This document shows, in pieces, positions 25,017-32,621 of a stretch of DNA of 64,000 bases. The DNA lies in the NCBI RefSeq assembly GCF_022352055.1, contig NZ_JAKRWM010000006.1, positions 384,377 to 448,376 on the forward strand, in the 5' to 3' direction. Every line of letters begins with the position of its first letter. Position 1 is the stretch's first letter. The position numbers were made by a program, and so were the translations under genes. Source of the stretch: Cohnella mopanensis (GTDB lineage Bacteria; Bacillota; Bacilli; Paenibacillales; Paenibacillaceae). Below the pieces are notes generated by a model. It was not told the origin of the DNA and ran no database searches. It saw nothing but the letters and a program-made list of their open reading frames with translations.

Positions 25017-27803
25017 TTACACTTGTTTAAACTCGATCCAATCGATCTGCAAGCCCGGTTTGACGAATTCCAATTTCAATTCATATAGACCCGCTTCCAG
25101 CTCGATTTTCACAAGCCTTTGCCTGATCCATTTGCCTTCCGTTCCGTTCGTCTGAATGGTCGTCATCAATTGATCGTTCAGCGTCACGTTACATGCGCTT
25201 TGAGCCAATTCGGGCTCCGGAGACATGATGCTGACTATGATCCGGTATTGACCGGCTTGATCGACTTTCATCAAGGTCGATCCCGCTACCGCCGGTTTAA
25301 CTTGCGCATTCTCGGAAAGGGACTGCGCTTGCTCAGGCGACAAGGATGAATTGGCCTTGAAAGCTTCAACCTTCTCTTCGATCACCTGTTTTCTAGAGAA
25401 TACCGGCGCGTTCATAATGAATTCGCAGATGTTCATGGCGGAACGCTGAAGCTCTCCGCGGGTTAACGTGCCCTCTTCCAGCGACTCTATGGTGTTGTCA
25501 TCATAGCCATTGATTTCCGCGCCATAGTTCGGAACGACCATATACAGATCGTTCTGCGCGCGAACCATCCAGTTCGTATATTTCCGATCTGCCGCGCCAC
25601 CATGCGCAACATCGTTCATGACGGCCCACCAATCGGTCATCACGATACCCTTGAAGCCCCATTCACCGCGAAGAATCGTCGTGTTTAAATCGTAATTCGA
25701 AGCCGCCCAATGCCCGTTGACGGGATTATAGGAGGTCATGATCGAATTCGCTCCACCCTGTTTCACAGCAATTTCGAAGCCTTTCAGGTAAATTTCCCGA
25801 AGGGCTCGTTCGGAGACGATAGCATCTACTTTACTGCGATGTTTCTCCTGATTGTTGCAGGCAAAATGCTTCAACGTGGCGTTAGAGCCGCCCTTTATTA
25901 TGCCTTTAGTGCAGGCTGCGGCAAACACTCCAGAGATTAACGGATCTTCCGAAAAATACTCGAAGTTGCGTCCATTGAGCGGACTGCGTCGAATATTCAA
26001 GCCGGGTCCCAGCAAGGTGTCCACGTTGTTACTTACTAATTCGCGGCCTTCCATGACATAAAGCTCTTCGACCAGTTCCGCATTCCACGTTGCCGCCAGC
26101 AACGTTCCGATCGCAACCTGAGTCGCCTTCTGCCCGCTATCCATGCGAATCCCGGACGGTCCGTCCGACGTGCAAGCAACCGGAATTCCATAATTGAACA
26201 AGCTATCGCTTACCCCGCCGAAAGCAGAAGCCGTACCCGGCGTAACCAGCGGACTGCTCATGCCTTCTCCTCTGACGATCGCGGCCAGATCCTGATCGTT
26301 GAGCTGCGCGATGAAGTCCTCCATGCTCACTTTCCGGTCGTAAACATCCCTTAATCGATAGCCTTGATTACCGGTTTGCTCCAACGTTGCGGGGAGATTG
26401 TTCTCGATCCGTTCCGCTAAAGAGACCCGTTGCTTAGGCACTTCTACGAAGAGGAGTTCATAGGAACCGTCATCCCTCAGAGCGCCCGGCTTCATTCTCG
26501 TGAAGCTTTCCGTCGGCGCCAGCGCCTCTTGCAGCTGCTCGACGACTTGAAGGGTTTCCACCACGTAACCGCTTTGCCCTTGGACGCCGATTTCCGCCAG
26601 ATTTTTGACGCTCGTCCCCGCATAAATGCGATAAGTCCCTGCTTCCAGCACATAAGCGTAAGGTTGACCCGTTACGCCGGAGTCGTCATAAGAAGCCATA
26701 GAATGAACAGGAAAGCTCACGGTTAGTCGCTGTGATTCACCCGCTTGGAGAACTTTGGTCTTACCGAATGCCGCCAAAGCTTTAGCCGGTTGTCCCAGTT
26801 TTCCTTGCGGCGCTTCATAATAGACCTGCACGACTTCTTTGCCGGCATAGTCCGCTCCCGTATTGGTTACGGTTACGTCGATTGCTACGTATGTTTGTCC
26901 ATCTTTGGTCGTCAGCTTAGCTTCCTCGGGCTCGACATTAAAAGTGGTATAAGATATGCCGTAGCCGAACTCATACTGAACTTTATCCGGGCAGAACGTC
27001 TCGAAATAACGATATCCCACATAGATATCTTCCTGATAGAAGTTCTTGAATTCATTGCCGTAATTACGTGTCGAAGGATAATCATCGATGGAATAAGCGA
27101 TCGTATCCGTCAATTTGCCGCTCGGAGTCACTTCTCCGGCCAGAACGTCGGCGATCGCGTTGCCCCCTTCCATGCCGCCATGCCATGAGTAAATAGCGCA
27201 CGGAATCGGATGCACGTAACTTTCGTCGTTCATCCAGCTCATATCGATAATGTTCGATACGTTCAGCACGACGATGGTTTGTTCATAATAAGCCGTTACC
27301 TGCTTCAGCATCGCTTGCTCGTCCGCCGTGAGCTGATAACTTCCCGGAGCGTCGGCGTTATCCTGATCTTCTCCCGCCGTACGACCGATCACGACGATGG
27401 CCTTGTTCGATTTGCTTCTGGCCTCCGACACCAGTTCATCGGTTAGAGGCATCTCCTTCTGATGCCAAGGTTCCGCAGCCCAGCCGCCCCCGCCATTATC
27501 GAACGGATTTTGCTCGATCCACTTCTCGTAGACAGCAGCCAGCTCTTCGTTAACCTTAAAGTTCATCTTACCGCGAAGACCATCCAACAAATTGGTCGTA
27601 TAGGAAACATGGACGCTTCCGCCCGAACCCGTGCCGCTGCGATAGTAATTCACTTGGGTTCTGCCAAAAATCGAAACGGTGTCGCCGTCTCGTAGCGGAA
27701 GTACCTGTTTATCATTCTTTAATAGAACCGCACCTTCAGCGGCTACCGTTCGGCTAAATTCAGCAAAACCTTCTAATGGGACTCCAATATTCTGAGTACT
27801 CAA
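25017..27803 (-). CDS. Glycoside hydrolase family 3, circularly permuted domain order
   Basis: 928 residues, cytoplasmic (no signal peptide). The usual GH3 order is swapped: the alpha/beta sandwich domain comes first (VAAEGAVLLKNDKQVLPL, then VIGRTAGEDQDNADAPG), a fibronectin-III-like domain follows (GYGISYTTFNVEP), and the TIM barrel comes after residue 480 (VACTSDGPSGIRM, LLGPGLNIRRSPLNGRNFEY, ATLKHFACNNQEKHR). The nucleophile aspartate lies in GFKGIVMTDWWAVM. A C-terminal jelly-roll of about 110 residues resembles CBM6. It should remove beta-linked glucose or xylose units from oligosaccharides. It starts at TTG with AGGAGG eight bases ahead, and is a single-gene unit. Confidence 0.9.
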   Translation of the reverse strand: MSTQNIGVPLEGFAEFSRTVAAEGAVLLKNDKQVLPLRDGDTVSIFGRTQVNYYRSGTGSGGSVHVSYTTNLLDGLRGKMNFKVNEELAAVYEKWIEQNPFDNGGGGWAAEPWHQKEMPLTDELVSEARSKSNKAIVVIGRTAGEDQDNADAPGSYQLTADEQAMLKQVTAYYEQTIVVLNVSNIIDMSWMNDESYVHPIPCAIYSWHGGMEGGNAIADVLAGEVTPSGKLTDTIAYSIDDYPSTRNYGNEFKNFYQEDIYVGYRYFETFCPDKVQYEFGYGISYTTFNVEPEEAKLTTKDGQTYVAIDVTVTNTGADYAGKEVVQVYYEAPQGKLGQPAKALAAFGKTKVLQAGESQRLTVSFPVHSMASYDDSGVTGQPYAYVLEAGTYRIYAGTSVKNLAEIGVQGQSGYVVETLQVVEQLQEALAPTESFTRMKPGALRDDGSYELLFVEVPKQRVSLAERIENNLPATLEQTGNQGYRLRDVYDRKVSMEDFIAQLNDQDLAAIVRGEGMSSPLVTPGTASAFGGVSDSLFNYGIPVACTSDGPSGIRMDSGQKATQVAIGTLLAATWNAELVEELYVMEGRELVSNNVDTLLGPGLNIRRSPLNGRNFEYFSEDPLISGVFAAACTKGIIKGGSNATLKHFACNNQEKHRSKVDAIVSERALREIYLKGFEIAVKQGGANSIMTSYNPVNGHWAASNYDLNTTILRGEWGFKGIVMTDWWAVMNDVAHGGAADRKYTNWMVRAQNDLYMVVPNYGAEINGYDDNTIESLEEGTLTRGELQRSAMNICEFIMNAPVFSRKQVIEEKVEAFKANSSLSPEQAQSLSENAQVKPAVAGSTLMKVDQAGQYRIIVSIMSPEPELAQSACNVTLNDQLMTTIQTNGTEGKWIRQRLVKIELEAGLYELKLEFVKPGLQIDWIEFKQV

Positions 27804-28024
27804 ATTGTTTTCCTCCTTTTATTATCCTGCGAGCCCATGCCTGTTCCTTATAAAGTCCTTTAAAGAATAAAAGATATAAGATCAATATACAAGCAGTTAC
27901 CGTGCTGTTATAGCGACATATCCTTCTCTACCCTAAGTTTAACGGTTATAATGTCCTTATCCCGCTTAACTGCTTACAAAAACCGCAATTACCCAATGAC
28001 ATTTGAATGAGGTGGACAACCGTT

Positions 28025-28942
28025 ATGAAAACAATGAAACTTGGAAGCAGTACATTAGAGGTGCCCGTATTAGCTGTCGGCTGTATGCGGATAGACTCGC
28101 TAGACAAAGCCGAAGCTGAGCGATTTGTCCAAGCGGCGCTGGAAGAAGGCGCGAATTTCTTCGACCATGCGGATATTTACGGAGCTGGAGCCTGCGAGGA
28201 AATATTTGCGGATGCCATTCATATGAACAACGACATTCGCGAGAAAATCATTCTGCAATCCAAGTGCGGCATCCGCAAAGGGACGTTCGACTTCTCCAAA
28301 TCGCATATCCTGGAATCGGTCGATGGCATCTTGAAACGACTGAAAACCGATTATTTGGACATTCTGCTGTTGCACCGTCCTGATGCGCTTGTTGAGCCGG
28401 AAGAGGTTGCAGAAGCTTTCGATCTGCTCGAAAGCTCGGGTAAGGTTCGGCATTTCGGCGTATCCAATCAGAATCCCCTACAAATTCAATTGCTGAAGAA
28501 ATCGGTTAAGCAGCCGCTTGTCGCCAATCAACTGCAATTGAGCATTACCAACGCTAACATGATCTCCAACGGCATTAACGTAAACATGGTTAATGATGCT
28601 GCTCTGAACCGTGACGGTAGCGTACTTGATTATTGCAGACTGAACGATATCACGATTCAACCGTGGTCGCCCTTCCAATATGGATTCTTCGAGGGCGTAT
28701 TCCTTGGAAGCGAGAAGTTTCCCGAATTGAATCTTGTGATCGACAGAATCGCTAACAAATACGAAGTCAGCAACACGACTATTGCCATCGCGTGGATTTT
28801 GCGTCACCCTGCCCGCATGCAACCGGTCATCGGATCGATGAATATCGGCCGATTAAAGGATTGCTGCAAAGCAAGCGAAATAGAGCTAACGCGTGAAGAA
28901 TGGTATGAAATCTATCGCGCGGCAGGCAACGTACTGCCGTAA
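28025..28942 (+). CDS. Aldo/keto reductase
   Basis: 305 residues of the aldo/keto reductase TIM barrel. The catalytic tetrad can be read: aspartate and tyrosine in FFDHADIYGAG, lysine in ILQSKCGI, histidine in ILLLHRPDA. NADPH-binding strands include VSNQNPLQIQ, LVANQLQLSI and VIGSMNIGRL. It resembles the YdhF-type branch with unknown carbonyl substrate. GAGGTGG nine bases before ATG 28025 fixes the start; the ATG six codons earlier lies on the ribosome site. It is divergent from the GH3 gene, 220 bases away, and may act on sugar-derived aldehydes; that link rests on position only. Confidence 0.88.
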   Translation: MKTMKLGSSTLEVPVLAVGCMRIDSLDKAEAERFVQAALEEGANFFDHADIYGAGACEEIFADAIHMNNDIREKIILQSKCGIRKGTFDFSKSHILESVDGILKRLKTDYLDILLLHRPDALVEPEEVAEAFDLLESSGKVRHFGVSNQNPLQIQLLKKSVKQPLVANQLQLSITNANMISNGINVNMVNDAALNRDGSVLDYCRLNDITIQPWSPFQYGFFEGVFLGSEKFPELNLVIDRIANKYEVSNTTIAIAWILRHPARMQPVIGSMNIGRLKDCCKASEIELTREEWYEIYRAAGNVLP

Positions 28943-28957
28943 CGGCGTTATATCACA

Positions 28958-29000
28958 CAACAAACCACATCCGTCTGCGGGTGTGGTTTGTTGGTTTTTA
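28958..29000 (+). terminator. Terminator of the aldo/keto reductase gene
   Basis: Stem ACAAACCACA / TGTGGTTTGT with a 12-base loop, followed by TGGTTTTTA. It also lies near the end of the convergent TetR gene and may serve both. Confidence 0.75.
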
Positions 29001-29034
29001 CAGAGTTGTCGCTTACTTAAGCTCGACTCATCGA

Positions 29035-29643
29035 TTAGGACTCGCAAACAATACGGATCAGCGCGATTGCCATTTCTCTCGCGGCTGCCACGATTTCATC
29101 GTCGGTGCGCTGCATTCCGCCGGCAGCCATAACTGCTGAGTTGATGCTCATGAACGCCATTCTCACCAGAAGCAGCCGTTTGCCGTCAGCCTTGTCGCCT
29201 GCGACAAATGTGGCAAGGGCCTCCAGCCCGTTGGCGATCTCGCGGGAGTCTTCCCACATGTTCCGCATCGTGGCGGGATTCGCGACCATAAAACGGATTC
29301 CGCGCAGCTTGTCTATCGAGGTCGAATCCACCCATCTCAGTACCGTCCGTTCCATAAGATCAGGACTAGGCTCTTGGCTGCGGGCCCAGGCAAGGAGCTC
29401 TGTTGCTTCGTTGCCGCGGGCGGACACAATGGACTTGACGATGTCCTCTTTGCTTTTGAAGTGATAATATAGCGCGGCTTTACTAATCCCGAGATGCTCG
29501 GCGATCTCGCGAAGGGATGTCGCTTCATACCCCTTCGTAATGAAAAGCTCTAACGCTACACTTTGGGCCTCCGCCTTGGTCTCGCTCCCCGTCCGTTTCA
29601 CCGGCTCGCTCATATTCATGATTCTCGCCCCCCTTCTCTTCAT
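29035..29643 (-). CDS. TetR family repressor
   Basis: 202 residues. The N-terminal HTH is clear: [40 protein letters not shown] and KSKEDIV. The C-terminal ligand-binding domain is helical and without known ligand. ATG 29643 is chosen since AGGAG lies seven bases ahead and the promoter -10 lies just upstream; longer frames would start within the operator. It is divergent from the DUF1772 gene and shares with it a palindrome that overlaps both promoters, so it most likely represses itself and that gene. Confidence 0.88.
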   Translation of the reverse strand: MKRRGARIMNMSEPVKRTGSETKAEAQSVALELFITKGYEATSLREIAEHLGISKAALYYHFKSKEDIVKSIVSARGNEATELLAWARSQEPSPDLMERTVLRWVDSTSIDKLRGIRFMVANPATMRNMWEDSREIANGLEALATFVAGDKADGKRLLLVRMAFMSINSAVMAAGGMQRTDDEIVAAAREMAIALIRIVCES

Positions 29644-29662
29644 TTGCTCGCTCCTACTTTTA

Positions 29663-29698
29663 ATTATAATTGACAACTTACCGGTCGGCAAGTAAAAT
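29663..29698. promoter_or_regulatory. Divergent promoters with shared TetR operator
   Basis: Plus strand: TTGACA (29670-29675), 17 bases, TAAAAT (29693-29698), driving the DUF1772 gene. Minus strand: TTGCCG (29686-29691), 17 bases, TATAAT (29663-29668), driving the TetR gene. The imperfect palindrome ACTTACCGGTCGGCAAGT (29676-29693, 14 of 18 positions symmetric) fills the spacer of the plus promoter and covers the -35 of the minus one. This is the expected place for a repressor that shuts both genes. Confidence 0.7.
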
Positions 29699-29742
29699 GT
29701 GTTTTGAAGACAGCCTTACGCAATTATAAGGAGGACATTCCC

Positions 29743-30210
29743 CTGACCAACATCGTTATGGAGTTCATTAGTTTGTTGCTCGCTGGCATCCTGGCCGGCG
29801 AAGAGTTCGTGGTTCGCTATGGGGTGCATGTGTCCCTTGCTGCTCTCGACGAACCGTCCCAGATTAAAGTCCGTCAAGCGCTCATACTTAGACTACGCGT
29901 GCTCGTGCCAATCCTCTTTGTACTAACTGCCATATCGGCGGTTGCCGTACTCGTTCTAGATAGCTCCGGGCCTGGCTTCGGCTTCCGTTGCGCCGGGGTA
30001 TTCGCCTTGCTCATCTTCATCTTGGTTACGGCCATCGGTACAGTCCCCATCAACAAAGGCGCGCTAGCCTGGCAACCCGATGCGCCGCCGAGCAATTGGA
30101 AGGCGCTCGTCCGTCGCTGGGAGCGATTAGATGTGATTCGTTCCTCGGCCGCGATCTTGGCATTTGCTTTCTTCTTGACAGCCGTGGCGTTGCAAGTGGC
30201 TGGAAACTAA
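29743..30210 (+). CDS. DUF1772-like membrane protein
   Basis: 155 residues with about four hydrophobic helices. It resembles the DUF1772/anthrone-oxygenase-like family: an N-terminal helix with GEEFVVRYGVHVSLAAL, later VPINKGALAWQPDAPPSNWK and LVRRWERLDVIRSSAAIL. The start is unusual. AAGGAGG is eight bases before a CTG at 29743, while the next ATG is 15 bases further and a TTG upstream lies at or before the expected transcription start. CTG initiation is therefore the best reading. It is controlled by the divergent TetR repressor. Substrate unknown; relatives are often induced by aromatic or toxic compounds. Confidence 0.78.
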   Translation: MTNIVMEFISLLLAGILAGEEFVVRYGVHVSLAALDEPSQIKVRQALILRLRVLVPILFVLTAISAVAVLVLDSSGPGFGFRCAGVFALLIFILVTAIGTVPINKGALAWQPDAPPSNWKALVRRWERLDVIRSSAAILAFAFFLTAVALQVAGN

Positions 30211-30221
30211 TGTGCGTATAT

Positions 30222-30251
30222 GCGGAAAGCCTCCTATCGGAGGTTTTTTTC
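30222..30251 (+). terminator. Terminator of the DUF1772 gene
   Basis: Short stem CCTCC / GGAGG with TATC loop followed by seven T residues; a wider outer pairing GCGGAAAG / CTTTCCGC surrounds it. Confidence 0.7.
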
Positions 30252-30373
30252 TTTCCGCGGTTGGAGATAATAATTCCCGTTCTTCGAGTTAATCGTCCAT
30301 TAACAAAAAGAATATATACTTAACGTAAAGTCGCAACTACTCCATAACGTTGTCTAAGAAGGGAGCTCCACCT

Positions 30374-31003
30374 ATGGGAATTCATACGTATTTCCAATCG
30401 CTAAACGATCTGGAACGGATTATTCGTTGCCCAGGCAAATTCAAATTCGAGGAGCATAGCGTATCGGCTCATTCATGGAAGGTCGTGCAATATGCCAAAA
30501 CATTGGCGGATATCGAGGAAAGCAACGGAGTCGCCGTGGATTGGAAAAAGCTATACGAAATAACAAGTAGTCATGATTACGGAGAAATCTTTATCGGTGA
30601 TATTAAAACGCCCGTCAAGCACTATTCGCTAGAGCTTCGCGCCATGCTGCAAAAAGTAGAGGAAGGCATGGTCGCCCATTTCATTGACGAGCATATTCCA
30701 GAGGAATTTAAGCCTACTTTCCGTAGACAACTACGCGAAGGCAAAGACGATTCGGTCGAAGGTCTAATCTTGGAAGTCGCGGATAAGATGGATCAAGTTT
30801 ATGAGGCCTTTACGGAACTGCAACGAGGAAATACGGAAAAAGAATTTATCGTCATGTATCGAAGCGCTTTGATTAAAATTAAAGGGATTAAGCTTTATTG
30901 CGTTGATTACTTCCTGCAAAATATTTTGCCCGATTTGGTTAGCGAAGGATCCCGATCTCCTATCGATATTGCCAAGATTACGAATGAGGCGTTAGCTTCA
31001 TAA
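30374..31003 (+). CDS. HD-domain hydrolase, YfbR-like
   Basis: 209 residues, soluble. HD-domain metal ligands can be read in order: EEHSVSAHSWKVVQYA (first histidine), ITSSHDYGEIFIGDI (the HD pair), and VEGLILEVADKMDQVYEAFT (last aspartate). This fits the YfbR/YqeK group of HD phosphohydrolases that remove 5'-phosphate from deoxynucleotides; the exact substrate is not provable here. AAGGGAG eight bases before ATG 30374 sets the start. It is a single-gene unit with its own terminator. Confidence 0.8.
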   Translation: MGIHTYFQSLNDLERIIRCPGKFKFEEHSVSAHSWKVVQYAKTLADIEESNGVAVDWKKLYEITSSHDYGEIFIGDIKTPVKHYSLELRAMLQKVEEGMVAHFIDEHIPEEFKPTFRRQLREGKDDSVEGLILEVADKMDQVYEAFTELQRGNTEKEFIVMYRSALIKIKGIKLYCVDYFLQNILPDLVSEGSRSPIDIAKITNEALAS

Positions 31004-31079
31004 TCCCCCTGCGTTAGTCCCCTGTACTCTTCGCGATCAACACCCTTGCTTCCCTTAAAATCATTCTTAAATCCTAAAG

Positions 31080-31107
31080 GGCGAAGTGCCTCGCTTCGTC
31101 TTTTTTT
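31080..31107 (+). terminator. Terminator of the HD-domain gene
   Basis: Seven-pair stem GGCGAAG / CTTCGTC (one G-U), loop TGCCTCG, followed by seven T residues. Confidence 0.75.
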
Positions 31108-31217
31108 GCTGTTCTTTTGTTCTGGGGTGTGTTTTGCCGTGACGCGCCTAAACGGGCTTTTATATACTAATTAAAATTGTCTCCGCTTTAATTTGAAGAA
31201 GACAAGGAGCGACCCCA

Positions 31218-31841
31218 ATGAGATGGAGTGACGTTATAGGCGCCTACGGGGCTTATATTAGCTTGGGTTCAACTTGTCAAACCGCTTATCAGTTAAGAAG
31301 ACTCCAATTGCGGACTTTTGCCGGCCCCTTGGATTGGTTTATCTCGCGCTCGGTTACCGATGTATCCCGTCTGATTCACAATCGTTTTCAAGGGTTTATG
31401 GAATTCAACCATCTCGAGGTGATCGGTACAGATACCGATCAGTACGTCGTAAGAGATAACAACTACAATATCTATTCTTATCACGATTTCCCGTTAAGAT
31501 ACCGATGGACGGATACTTACCCTTTTTTCAAACAAAAAATGAATCGTCGCGTGAGAGCATTGTTAACCGCGGCTAAGAACGGCCCTCTCTGTTTCATTAG
31601 AACCGACACTTCCAAGAATGAAGCGCAACAGATATATACCGCAATAAAAACAATTATTCCGTGTAGATTTAAGCTGCTGATCGTTAATAACGTTAACGAC
31701 TATCAAGAGGTGAGACACGAAGACTGGGGAATTCCCCATATCGGGTCGGTTTACGTGTCTAGGGGGGCGGATTGGAGAGGATCTAACTTTGCATGGAATC
31801 AGATTATGAGTGGGTTTACTCTGAATGGACAAATCAAATAA
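31218..31841 (+). CDS. DUF1796 family putative cysteine peptidase
   Basis: 207 residues. It carries the family start YISLGSTCQTAYQLRRLQLR with the conserved cysteine, followed by FAGPLDWFISRS, then YSYHDFPLRYRWTDTYPFFK with histidine and aspartate, and later FIRTDTSKNEAQQ. DUF1796 members are predicted papain-like enzymes; the C and H/D residues here fit, but no activity is established. AAGGAG eight bases before the ATG. The SGNH hydrolase gene follows after 18 bases, so the two are an operon and may act on the same cell-surface or polysaccharide target. A decayed copy of its 3' part lies at 43.1 kb. Confidence 0.8.
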   Translation: MRWSDVIGAYGAYISLGSTCQTAYQLRRLQLRTFAGPLDWFISRSVTDVSRLIHNRFQGFMEFNHLEVIGTDTDQYVVRDNNYNIYSYHDFPLRYRWTDTYPFFKQKMNRRVRALLTAAKNGPLCFIRTDTSKNEAQQIYTAIKTIIPCRFKLLIVNNVNDYQEVRHEDWGIPHIGSVYVSRGADWRGSNFAWNQIMSGFTLNGQIK

Positions 31842-31859
31842 TGGAGTTGGTGACCTGTT

Positions 31860-32510
31860 ATGATGTATTCCGCTCTCGGAGATTCCATTACTTTCGGGGA
31901 AAATGCCTCCAATATGGCAAAAGCTTATCCTCACCTAACCGCGTCTTCTTTGCAATCGGATTCAAATAAGGCTCACGTGTTTGTACTGGCTCGACCCGGT
32001 TGGAGCAGCGACGATCTCCTGGATGCTGTAAAATGGAATGGATCCCCCATGATAAGCCAATCCGCTGTTGTTTCTGTGTGGATCGGCGGGGTGGATTTAA
32101 TTAACACGGCGTTACAATCGTTGAATACGAGTCAACAGCTGGATTTAAATCGAATGATGTCTGATTATAGTCGAAATCTTAGCGCCATTTTGACGTTCAT
32201 TAAGAAAGAGAGCTGCGCTAAGGTCATTTGCTGTACGCAATATAATCCCTTTCCGAACAGCCCTCTTGCGGTTGAGGGAATTAACCGATTAAATCGGATG
32301 ACAAGCGAGGTCGCCCATCGTTGCAGGGTTGCGATAGCCCCCGTTCATACGTGGTTTGAAGGAAAACAGGCAGAGCTAATTTATGGATACCATAAAGGTA
32401 AAATTGAAGACGCAGCGAGCGGGTCATTGCCCATTCATCCGAATGATCGAGGGCACCGGGTTATTGCCACGGGATTGGTTCGCCATATCATTCCTCGCAA
32501 ACCGGTTTAG
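31860..32510 (+). CDS. SGNH/GDSL hydrolase
   Basis: 216 residues. Block I YSALGDSITFGE holds the nucleophile serine, a glycine block lies in ARPGWSSDDLL, the asparagine-type block in VWIGGVDLIN is GVD rather than the usual GxND, and block V IHPNDRGHRVIA holds aspartate and histidine. It should hydrolyse an ester, for example an acetyl group on a glycan. It has no signal peptide. It follows the DUF1796 gene by 18 bases and is probably co-expressed. A remnant matching its C-terminal third lies at 54.54 kb. Confidence 0.85.
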   Translation: MMYSALGDSITFGENASNMAKAYPHLTASSLQSDSNKAHVFVLARPGWSSDDLLDAVKWNGSPMISQSAVVSVWIGGVDLINTALQSLNTSQQLDLNRMMSDYSRNLSAILTFIKKESCAKVICCTQYNPFPNSPLAVEGINRLNRMTSEVAHRCRVAIAPVHTWFEGKQAELIYGYHKGKIEDAASGSLPIHPNDRGHRVIATGLVRHIIPRKPV

Positions 32511-32523
32511 TTGTCGCGGGCAA

Positions 32524-32559
32524 ATATATATGCATGCTTATATAAACATGCATATATAT
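32524..32559. repeat. AT-rich palindrome with 13-base arms
   Basis: Arms ATATATATGCATG and CATGCATATATAT are perfect complements around a ten-base centre CTTATATAAA. It lies 14 bases after the SGNH stop and between convergent genes. There is no T run, so it is a weak terminator at best; it could form a cruciform or be a protein-binding site. Confidence 0.7.
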
Positions 32560-32621
32560 GAGATTCGCCTAATGCTTTTTTGCAGATAGCTTGGCTGCGG
32601 GATCGTCCCGCACGCCTGCTC

